5,689 nucleotides of DNA from Cyclobacteriaceae bacterium. Lineage in GTDB: Bacteria > Bacteroidota > Bacteroidia > Cytophagales > Cyclobacteriaceae. Shown piece after piece: positions 1 through 4,820 of this stretch. Numbering within the stretch: position 1 is the first letter of the stretch; each line of letters opens with the position of its first letter. The stretch is taken from NCBI GenBank assembly GCA_019751475.1, contig JAIENH010000293.1, forward strand, positions 1-5,689, read 5' to 3'. The notes below the pieces were generated by a model. It was given only the letters and a program-made list of their open reading frames with translations. It was not told where the DNA came from and searched no databases. The position numbers and the translations under genes are program-made.

Positions 1-26
1 TGTTTGCACTACAAAAATGACATAAT

Positions 27-52
27 AAAGGGTGGCCTTAAAACCACCCTTT
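27..52 (-). terminator. hairpin terminator after the truncated methyltransferase
   Basis: A 9 bp perfect stem (AAAGGGTGG at 27-35 pairs with CCACCCTTT at 44-52) encloses an 8-base loop. It lies 7 bases past the TAA stop at 60-62. The stem is flanked by A on one side and T on the other, so it could work in both directions, but the T-run after the stem is short on either strand. Its position right behind the early stop suggests that the transcript of the broken RM gene ends here and that the missing C-terminal part is not simply further downstream. Called from sequence symmetry only. Confidence 0.6.
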
Positions 53-59
53 TACTACT

Positions 60-614
60 TTAGTCGGACAACAGTGAAAATTTATAGATAACTTGGTAGG
101 GCTTTTTAGAGATGCCCTTAATATTTTGTTTGATTAACTCATTCCAAAGTACTCCAACCTGTTCACCTTGTGAGATTGAGTTAGTAGAAACAAATGCAAC
201 TTTAATCTTGGAATTCTGTTCCTTTCCTAAGTACGCTGCTGCTTTAATATACCAAGCAGTTACATAATCTAATGAGCCATAATTTTTTATGCCATGAAAA
301 ATTATGTCCATATCTTCCGACTGTTCCGCAGTCATGAGGTTTTTTCCAATGAAAGGCGGATTGCCAAGTATATAACTGAGTTGGCCTTTAGGTACAATCT
401 CTTCCCAGTTCAACCGCAACGCATTGCCATGAACAATAGTCGCACTCTTCTTCAATGGCAGCCGCTTGAAGTATTCGCCAAACTCTGTTGAAAGGCGCAT
501 GTTCATTTGGTGGTCGCTCAGCCACATGGCTACGGTAGCTATTTGAGCAGGAAATTCTTCGCATTCTATCCCATAAAAAGCATCAACATCAATTTTGCTT
601 AATGTACTTAACAT
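60..614 (-). CDS. MmeI-like DNA adenine methyltransferase, C-terminal piece, frameshifted and truncated
   Basis: This is the downstream half of a broken type IIL/IIG (MmeI-like) restriction-modification enzyme, 184 codons from a fortuitous ATG at 614. Residues 8-32 (IDVDAFYGIECEEFPAQ and following) match the stretch after the SAM motif in this family. NPPF at 85-88 is motif IV of N6-adenine methyltransferases, where the target adenine is methylated. TNSISQGEQVGVLWNEL at 144-160 is another characteristic family stretch. After about residue 162 the resemblance ends: the last 20 or so residues do not look like the family, and the expected target-recognition domain of roughly 300 residues is absent. 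The frame continues the upstream piece after a one-base shift near 610. Without a target-recognition domain, sequence-specific methylation is unlikely. Local base composition is very AT-rich (17 of 60 bases are G or C at 241-300). I infer a pseudogene; the family call itself is secure. Confidence 0.85.
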   Translation of the reverse strand: MLSTLSKIDVDAFYGIECEEFPAQIATVAMWLSDHQMNMRLSTEFGEYFKRLPLKKSATIVHGNALRLNWEEIVPKGQLSYILGNPPFIGKNLMTAEQSEDMDIIFHGIKNYGSLDYVTAWYIKAAAYLGKEQNSKIKVAFVSTNSISQGEQVGVLWNELIKQNIKGISKKPYQVIYKFSLLSD

Positions 615-625
615 CTGTTGCTAAC
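589..625 (-). other. frameshift junction splitting the MmeI-like gene
   Basis: The upstream frame ends at a TGA at 589-591 just as the homologous protein frame resumes from the ATG at 614, one base out of register. The second frame is closed by a TAG just upstream of CAA CAG ATG, so the shift must fall between that TAG and the TGA. Removing one of the two T's of the sense GTT codon (plus-strand A's at 610-611) restores a reading of LATDVSTLSKIDVD followed by AFYG, which fits my recollection of the family (leu-ser-lys before the VD.FYGIE stretch). Removing one A from the AAAA run nearer the TGA also restores the frame. The shift could be a real mutation or a sequencing error. Confidence 0.75.
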
Positions 626-1785
626 TGACCTTTGAAAAGGATTTTTAAAATCTCCAACTCCAGCAAGCGCAATTCACGGTACGTAATAATGAGAAAATTG
701 CCACAACCGCAGGCTGGGTCGAGAAATTTAAGTTTCGATAGCTTTTCGTGGAATTTCTGAAGTTTGGGCTTAGATGATTTTACGCTTTCAAATTCTTCGT
801 GAAGTTCATCCAGAAATAATCCCTTGATCAGTTTTAGTATGTTTTTCTCGCTAGTGTAATGGGCGCCCAGGTTTCTTCGCTCCTTAGGGTTCATTACACT
901 TTGAAACATGGAGCCAAAGATGGCCGGAGAAATCACGCTCCAATCAAAGTAACAACACACCAGCAGTTTTTCACGCATGGCACTATTGAAGGAAGCCAGA
1001 TTTATATGCTCAGCAAAGAGTGAACCGTTCACATAAGGGAAAGCGGCCACCTGTTCGTCCAGATTTTTTTGCCTTTTTGCTTCGTGTGTATTGAGCGCTT
1101 GAAACAATTGCTCCAAGTGAATGCCTAAGTTGCTTCCATCTTCTTTGGTGCGTTGTTCTATATAGTTGGTAAACTGTTGTTTATCGAAGATGGTGGTGTC
1201 TTCGGCAAAGAGGCAAAACAGCAAGCGAACGAGCATTACCTCTAACTCATGACCCTGATAGCCGTTTGCCAGCAGGGCATCGTGCAGACCGCCCATGAGT
1301 TCGGCTGCTTTAATATTTACAGGTTCCTGGTCTTTGTAAACCTTTTGCTGGTAACCACTAATGAAACCAAAAAGATTGATGTTTTTGTAGAGTTCTTTCA
1401 GCTCAAACTCAGCGTTTGTATCAGCCTCCAGGTCGTGCAGCTTTATTTTGTGAAAGTCTGATACAACAATGTAGCGTGGGAGTTCTTCATCTTTTAGGCC
1501 GGGGAAATAATCTTTCGCTTGTTTATAGGCGCTATTGAGGTCTTTGCCTTTGCTCTTGTGCTCAACCAATACAATGCCTTTCCAGAGTAGGTCTATAAAG
1601 CCCTGATGGCCATCGGCCTTCTTCACGGGCTTGTCGAATGTGGCTACACGTTTACGGGAAACTCCAAAAACGTTGAAGAAACTGTTCCAAAAAGATTGCG
1701 CTTCCGCACGTTCATCTGACACGTTCTCCCATTCTTTGGAAAACTCCGTTGCTCGTTTCCGGATTTCGTTAAGGCTTAAGGGCAT
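589..1785 (-). CDS. MmeI-like type IIL/IIG restriction-modification enzyme, N-terminal piece (nuclease plus SAM motif), frameshifted
   Basis: In an intact relative one polypeptide both cuts DNA at a distance and methylates one strand of its recognition site. This 398-residue piece carries the N-terminal endonuclease: D65, nine residues, then E75-H-K77 (IDLLWKGIVLVEHKSKG), the D-X9-E-X-K active site of MmeI-type PD-(D/E)XK nucleases. A helical connector follows at about 155-300. GAHYTS at 307-312 is the usual entry to the methyltransferase fold, and DPACGCGNF at 356-364 is SAM-binding motif I. The frame then breaks, ending at KQN before a TGA; NPPF is in the next frame. The ATG at 1785 suits the family N-terminus, and its leader is A-rich with no Shine-Dalgarno. 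A spot count at 1141-1200 gives 23 of 60 G or C, lower than the metallophosphoesterase side of the window. Together the two pieces give about 574 residues against roughly 900 for MmeI, so I read the locus as a decaying RM pseudogene. If expressed, this fragment keeps a complete-looking nuclease motif. Confidence 0.88.
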   Translation of the reverse strand: MPLSLNEIRKRATEFSKEWENVSDERAEAQSFWNSFFNVFGVSRKRVATFDKPVKKADGHQGFIDLLWKGIVLVEHKSKGKDLNSAYKQAKDYFPGLKDEELPRYIVVSDFHKIKLHDLEADTNAEFELKELYKNINLFGFISGYQQKVYKDQEPVNIKAAELMGGLHDALLANGYQGHELEVMLVRLLFCLFAEDTTIFDKQQFTNYIEQRTKEDGSNLGIHLEQLFQALNTHEAKRQKNLDEQVAAFPYVNGSLFAEHINLASFNSAMREKLLVCCYFDWSVISPAIFGSMFQSVMNPKERRNLGAHYTSEKNILKLIKGLFLDELHEEFESVKSSKPKLQKFHEKLSKLKFLDPACGCGNFLIITYRELRLLELEILKILFKGQLATDVKYIKQN

Positions 1786-1806
1786 TGATTATGTTCTATT
1801 CGTGGT

Positions 1807-1814
1807 CAAACTTA
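1807..1814 (-). promoter_or_regulatory. possible -7 promoter box for the RM gene
   Basis: The minus strand reads TAAGTTTG, a full match to the Bacteroidota -7 consensus TAnnTTTG, ending 21 bases before the ATG at 1785. That spacing would give a short untranslated leader. I do not see a TTG at the expected -33 spacing, so this is a weak, one-box prediction. Confidence 0.3.
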
Positions 1815-1896
1815 AAAATATCAAGAAGTTTGCTCACCATTGTTTCAGTCCTCAATTTGATTAACGCCAAGGTTAGCAATGGAAGGCACCCTGGAA

Positions 1897-1990
1897 CTGT
1901 GGTGCCCGCGTGAGGGATGCGAAGGGCTTGGTGGCCCTGCTGGAGGCGAGGGCCACGGGAGCGAAGCGAACCCCGTAGCAGCCCGACCCC
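1897..1990. repeat. GC-rich nested-hairpin intergenic element
   Basis: A block with several self-complementary pairs: GTGGCCCT at 1931-1938 with AGGGCCAC at 1949-1956, ACGGG at 1955-1959 with CCCGT at 1972-1976 (sharing two bases with the first stem, so the two compete or shift), and an outer GGGCT at 1924-1928 with AGCCC at 1980-1984. It has no coding potential that I trust and differs sharply in composition from the AT-rich RM gene beside it. The look is that of a dispersed palindromic repeat as found between genes in many Bacteroidota. A structured RNA cannot be excluded. Boundaries are approximate. Confidence 0.5.
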
Positions 1991-2009
1991 GCGATGACTG
2001 AGTGTTTTT

Positions 2010-2042
2010 AGGTGTCCTACACTTTTAAAGTGTAGGACACCT
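2010..2042. repeat. perfect inverted repeat, 16 bp arms with one-base centre
   Basis: AGGTGTCCTACACTTT at 2010-2025 is the exact reverse complement of 2027-2042, with a single T at 2026 between them. There is no mismatch over 33 bases. It lacks a clear T-run on either side, so it is not an obvious intrinsic terminator. Candidates are a cruciform-forming repeat, two abutting terminal inverted repeats left by a small mobile element, or a protein binding site. It sits between the two other repeat types of this intergenic region. Confidence 0.85.
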
Positions 2043-2070
2043 TGCTGCGAAGGTTTGTTCGCGGGGACAC

Positions 2071-2127
2071 GCCCTGCTTCGCCAAGGCTTCCACCTTCAC
2101 TTCGTTTCGGTGGACAAGTCGCAGGGC
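2071..2127. repeat. two-level hairpin around the first direct-repeat copy
   Basis: GCCCTGC at 2071-2077 pairs with GCAGGGC at 2121-2127 and encloses a second pair, TCCACC at 2090-2095 with GGTGGA at 2109-2114. The whole could fold into a stem with an internal loop on either strand. The inner pair lies inside the 48 bp direct repeat and is kept in both copies; the outer left arm is present only before copy 1. This is typical of palindromic intergenic repeats. Confidence 0.6.
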
Positions 2128-2131
2128 AAGC
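2084..2131. repeat. 48 bp direct repeat, copy 1
   Basis: This 48 bp unit (starting AAGGCTTCCACCTTCA, ending CGCAGGGCAAGC) recurs at 2188-2235 with three substitutions. The copies start 104 bases apart. Each contains the TCCACC/GGTGGA hairpin. Two copies without regular spacers and no cas genes rule against CRISPR. The apparent short reading frames across it are best seen as chance openings in GC-rich repeat DNA. Confidence 0.8.
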
Positions 2132-2134
2132 CCA

Positions 2135-2150
2135 CCTGATAGCTATCGGG
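2135..2150. repeat. 16 bp near-perfect palindrome between the direct repeats
   Basis: CCTGATAGCTATCGGG is self-complementary except for one T/G pair (a wobble in RNA). It lies between the two 48 bp repeats and is probably part of the same composite intergenic element. From memory, related GATAGCTATC cores occur repeatedly between genes of Cytophagales, but I could not check this. Confidence 0.5.
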
Positions 2151-2187
2151 ATTCGCCATTTCTTTCGCTACAGCTTCGGAGATCAAG

Positions 2188-2235
2188 AAGGCTTCCACCT
2201 TCAATTTGTTTCGGTGGACAAGTCGCAGGGTAAGC
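2188..2235. repeat. 48 bp direct repeat, copy 2
   Basis: Second copy of the unit at 2084-2131, differing at three positions (two in the hairpin loop, one near the right end). The TCCACC/GGTGGA stem is unchanged, and the changes avoid it, which is suggestive but too few to prove selection on the stem. It ends 24 bases from the stop codon of the metallophosphoesterase gene and so would lie in that gene's 3' untranslated region, where it could slow RNA decay or help end transcription. Confidence 0.8.
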
Positions 2236-2259
2236 GCTCATAAATCAAGACAAATCAAT

Positions 2260-3294
2260 CTACTTACTCACTGCCTTTCCACACCGCGAGGCTTGGAAGC
2301 AAAGGGTGTCGCCACTGAGTGGGATGTGGCCTTGCTTGTTTAAGATGCCATCGAGGCGGAGGTTGGCGGTGGCGGGGCCTTCGGGTGTCATGGTGGTGAG
2401 CATGATGTGATCAAAGGCGCGGTCGCTGGTGGCATCTTGCCCGCCACTGGTGGTGGCCACCATGATGTAGTCGCGCTGGTGGCGCTCGGTGTAGGAGTAT
2501 TTGTGCTGGTGGCCGTTGAGCACGGTGTAGTCGCGCTTGGCGAGGGCCGCTTCGATGTGCGCGAGGCTGCCACTGCCTTCGCGCTGCCACACGGGCTTGT
2601 GCATGAGTACGAACGTCCACCGCACCGCGGGGTGCTCGTCAATTACTTTTTCAAAGTATGTGGATTGCGCTTCGCTGATTTCGCCAGTGACGCGCTCGGG
2701 CATGCGGTAGTATTCGGTGAGTTGCGCCATTTCTATTTTGCCGCTGTCGAGCAACTCGAGTGCGCGCTTGCGAGCCTTGTAGATTTTCCACATGCGCTCT
2801 TCGGGGTAGTCTTCGGAATCGAGCACAAGAAAGAGCACATCGTTGTAAACAAAATGGTAGTAGCGCTTGCCGTAGCGCGCTTCCCAATACTGCCGCATGA
2901 CGGGGTTGGTGAGATCGTGATTGCCACCGAGGTGAAACACGGGCGCTTTGGCTTTGCTCATGCGTGCATCGAAGTGGTCGTATTCTTTTTTGAGTTGAGC
3001 GGTGTCCTCGGTGCCGCCTTCCACGAGGTCGCCAATGGTGAGGATGAAGTCGGGGCGGAGGAGGTTGAGTTGGTCCACGGCCACTTCGAGCACTCCGGCC
3101 CGCTCGCCACTGTTGAGGTCGCCAATGACAGCAAAGGTGAACTGCTGGCCGGGCCGCGCGGCCGGCTCGTACGACCACGGTTTGTTTTTGCCCGAGATGT
3201 CGTGCTCAAACGTTTTTTGCTGGCAACTGGTGAGCGCAGCGGCAAGTGAAAGGAAGAGGAGGAGTGATTTCATAGAGGTAGAGTTTTTTCGCAT
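2260..3294 (-). CDS. secreted metallophosphoesterase lipoprotein (calcineurin-like)
   Basis: A calcineurin-like phosphoesterase, probably a two-metal enzyme cleaving phosphate mono- or diesters; the substrate cannot be read from the sequence. A hydrophobic signal at about 8-20 ends in the lipobox LTSC (Cys24), so the mature protein is expected to be a lipoprotein facing the periplasm or outside. Metal-site motifs follow in the usual order: GDLN at 58-61, GDLVEGG at 88-94, GNHD at 124-127, H232 in LMHKP, and GHQHKY at 261-266. The first motif reads D-x-N where D-x-H is commonest, a variant I believe occurs in some family branches. The length of 344 residues suits a single-domain enzyme. The ATG at 3294 gives seven extra residues; the ATG at 3273 (MKSLLLFLSL) gives an equally good or better signal peptide and may be the true start. 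It begins 27 bases after the DDAH-like gene, so the two are probably co-transcribed, but a shared pathway is not evident. GC-rich (41 of 60 bases at 2521-2580). Confidence 0.88.
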   Translation of the reverse strand: MRKNSTSMKSLLLFLSLAAALTSCQQKTFEHDISGKNKPWSYEPAARPGQQFTFAVIGDLNSGERAGVLEVAVDQLNLLRPDFILTIGDLVEGGTEDTAQLKKEYDHFDARMSKAKAPVFHLGGNHDLTNPVMRQYWEARYGKRYYHFVYNDVLFLVLDSEDYPEERMWKIYKARKRALELLDSGKIEMAQLTEYYRMPERVTGEISEAQSTYFEKVIDEHPAVRWTFVLMHKPVWQREGSGSLAHIEAALAKRDYTVLNGHQHKYSYTERHQRDYIMVATTSGGQDATSDRAFDHIMLTTMTPEGPATANLRLDGILNKQGHIPLSGDTLCFQASRCGKAVSK

Positions 3295-3321
3295 GCGCGA
3301 AATGAAATTACGTAATGCTAC

Positions 3322-4200
3322 CTATACGAGTCGTTGCAGCGGTCGCGTGAGGCACGTGGGCCCACCGCCACCTTTGTAGCTGATGTCGGTACCTTCGTAT
3401 TCGATTACTTCGCACCCTGCCTCGAGCAGTCGCTGCCGCGCAATGGGATTTCCTTTTACCATCAGGCACTTGCGCGGGCCGAGGGCGAGCACGTTGCAGC
3501 CCATGGTGTCGAACTCGGCTTCGGGCACTTCTACAAAGCTGTAGCCGCGTGCGAGAAGTTCTTCACGAAAAGGAATGGGCATGAGGGGCGAGTACACCAC
3601 GGCCAGGTTTTTATCCACGGGACTAAAAATGGACATGAGGTGAAACACATCGGCCGGACCGCGGTAATGCGGAAGCGGCACGACCATTACGTTGACACCT
3701 GCAGGGCTTAGCAGTTTTTTTAATTGATCGATGCCTGCATCGTTGGTACGATAGGTGCGGCCAACGGCTAATGTGTTTTGATCGAGCCAGGCTACATCGC
3801 CACCTTCTACGGTGCCAGGCGATTGAATCTGGCCAAGTATGGTGATGCCGAGTGCGTGGTAGACTTCTGCACAGGCTGCGGGCTCGGGCTTTCGCGCGTC
3901 TTTGCCCATGTTGCAGAGGATGATGCCACGATCGGTAGCGATACTCGCATCGCGGCAGTAGATGGAATCGAGCGAGAGGGTGGGTGCAGCGGGAAGGAAG
4001 TTTACTTCGGCTGCGTGAGTTTTCAGAATTTTTTCAAATGCAGCTGACTCTTGCTGTGCGTTGGCGAAAGATGGTTCGCTGAGAAAGTTGAGCGCACGCC
4101 ATTCGCTGGAGATTTTCGTTTGATCGATGAAGGCATCGGCAGCCCGCTTGATGATGACGCGCTGGAGCGTGCCGTATTCGGATTGAGAGGTTTGTTTCAA
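3322..4200 (-). CDS. dimethylargininase (DDAH)/amidinotransferase-family hydrolase
   Basis: Member of the guanidino-group-modifying superfamily; the closest fit is N(omega),N(omega)-dimethylarginine dimethylaminohydrolase, which turns methylated arginine into citrulline plus methylamine or dimethylamine through a covalent cysteine intermediate. Visible motifs: YCRD at 81-84 (substrate-binding aspartate), EGGDV at 132-136 (catalytic acid), H187 in DVFHLMS (catalytic histidine), and C283 in GGGPTCLTRP near the C-terminus (nucleophile). The length of 292 residues is normal for the family, shorter than arginine deiminase. There is no signal peptide, so it is cytoplasmic. The start is a TTG at 4200; no in-frame ATG lies between it and the TAA of the upstream toxin gene, which is in the same frame only 12 bases away, and the next methionine is at residue 98, beyond conserved sequence. 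The AdiC-like permease beyond the toxin-antitoxin pair suggests arginine or methylarginine use. A related amidinohydrolase with another guanidino substrate remains possible. Confidence 0.85.
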   Translation of the reverse strand: MKQTSQSEYGTLQRVIIKRAADAFIDQTKISSEWRALNFLSEPSFANAQQESAAFEKILKTHAAEVNFLPAAPTLSLDSIYCRDASIATDRGIILCNMGKDARKPEPAACAEVYHALGITILGQIQSPGTVEGGDVAWLDQNTLAVGRTYRTNDAGIDQLKKLLSPAGVNVMVVPLPHYRGPADVFHLMSIFSPVDKNLAVVYSPLMPIPFREELLARGYSFVEVPEAEFDTMGCNVLALGPRKCLMVKGNPIARQRLLEAGCEVIEYEGTDISYKGGGGPTCLTRPLQRLV

Positions 4201-4212
4201 ACAAGAATTGGT

Positions 4213-4563
4213 TTATTGAATATCCACAATTTCGATTTCAGTTGTGGTTAAAAGAGAAATAGCTTCGTCAATAGACGACTGTATGTATTCCCAAAGTAAA
4301 CGATTACTTCGATTCCCAACTTTTATGTTGATCAGTTTAGGAGGCGAGCCCAAGCGATTAACAAGATCAGCAAAGTCGGCATCTTTTGATATGATAATCA
4401 CTTTTCCAGATTCCTTGGCCATCTGAAATACGACTGGATCAGATAGTCCGTGTAGATTCAAAGAGTAAGCGGACTTAACTATAAAACCGGTATGATCGGA
4501 TAACCATTTTGCAATTGCAGGCGAGAGATTCGCATCAATCCAGATTTCCCATTCAGGCTGCAT
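4213..4563 (-). CDS. DUF5615 PIN-like toxin of a type II toxin-antitoxin pair
   Basis: A 116-residue protein of the DUF5615 (COG4634-like) family, a compact PIN-like fold predicted to act as a VapC-like ribonuclease toxin. Family features: IDANLSPAIAKWL at 9-21 with D10 as the first acidic residue, LSDPVVFQMAK at 40-50 (D42), the block VIIISKDADFADL at 55-67 (D61, D63), and PPKLINIKVGN at 74-84. The acidic residues would form the metal site. The ATG at 4563 overlaps the end of the antitoxin gene by 11 bases, the classic translational coupling of such pairs. Composition is clearly more AT-rich than the hydrolase gene downstream (24 of 60 G or C at 4261-4320 against 36 of 60 at 3481-3540), supporting a separate origin. 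The family call is strong; RNase activity is inferred from the family. Confidence 0.85.
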   Translation of the reverse strand: MQPEWEIWIDANLSPAIAKWLSDHTGFIVKSAYSLNLHGLSDPVVFQMAKESGKVIIISKDADFADLVNRLGSPPKLINIKVGNRSNRLLWEYIQSSIDEAISLLTTTEIEIVDIQ

Positions 4564-4801
4564 GAATAACCACTGTGTTCTTCATTTTCAGTGATGCATA
4601 TAAAAGAGCAGCCGCCACGTCATCCTTCTCCAACATTGGGTGTTGCTCAAGAATCTCAAGCTCATTCATGCCAGAGGCTAACAATTCCAGGATGTCACCT
4701 ACGGTGAATCGGAGACCGCGGATCGTTGGTCGTCCGCCCATTAAGCCCGGCTTTAGCGTTATTCGCTCCAGAAGTTTTTGCTGTTTGGAATCGGCATTCA
4801 T
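4553..4801 (-). CDS. DUF433 (VapB-like) antitoxin
   Basis: An 82-residue DUF433 (COG2442-like) protein, the usual partner of DUF5615 toxins; it should bind and neutralise the toxin and probably repress its own promoter through a winged-helix type DNA-binding fold. Family signature: ITLKPGLMGGRPTIRG at 14-29 with RFTV following, then DILELLASGMNELEILEQ, HPML at 54-57 and ALLYASLK near 65-72. The ATG at 4801 was chosen because the longer frame to 4816 would need a TTG and only adds five residues (MYLYR) outside the family core. The gene starts 19 bases after the permease stop and its end overlaps the toxin gene. The antitoxin-first order and overlap fit a type II module. Confidence 0.85.
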   Translation of the reverse strand: MNADSKQQKLLERITLKPGLMGGRPTIRGLRFTVGDILELLASGMNELEILEQHPMLEKDDVAAALLYASLKMKNTVVIHAA

Positions 4802-4804
4802 ACG

Positions 4805-4812
4805 ATAAAGAT
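4805..4812 (-). promoter_or_regulatory. possible -7-like box in front of the antitoxin
   Basis: The minus strand reads TATCTTTA, seven of eight positions of the Bacteroidota -7 consensus TAnnTTTG, four bases before the antitoxin ATG at 4801. The closeness would make the transcript nearly leaderless, so this is marginal. If real, the toxin-antitoxin pair would have its own promoter inside the permease-hydrolase cluster. Confidence 0.15.
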
Positions 4813-4820
4813 ACAAAAAC

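Noticed and set aside
589..625. Programmed ribosomal frameshift in the RM gene
   Set aside because: I see no recognised slippery heptamer at the overlap, and the gene is also truncated at its 3' end, so decay or a sequence error is simpler.
1786..1845. Minus-strand mini-frame MVSKLLDIFKFDHE ending in TAG upstream of the RM gene
   Set aside because: Only 14 codons from its ATG; the open frame before it runs into repeat DNA. It could be a leader peptide or the tail of a lost gene, but nothing supports either.
2010..2042. Intrinsic terminator for the metallophosphoesterase transcript
   Set aside because: The hairpin is long and perfect but followed on the minus strand by A-rich rather than T-rich sequence, and it is over 200 bases past the stop codon.
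2084..2235. CRISPR-like repeat pair
   Set aside because: Only two copies, a 56-base spacing that contains its own palindrome, and no cas genes in the window.
2042..2243. Overlapping short plus-strand frames of 62-63 codons
   Set aside because: They run across the 48 bp direct repeats and hairpins and translate the same repeat DNA in different frames; best explained as repeat DNA, not genes.
2407..3249. Long plus-strand open frame (280 codons) opposite the metallophosphoesterase
   Set aside because: It is antisense to a protein with ordered family motifs and a lipobox, in GC-rich DNA where antisense frames stay open by chance. Its translation is low-complexity (Val, Gly, His, Ala) and matches no family I know.
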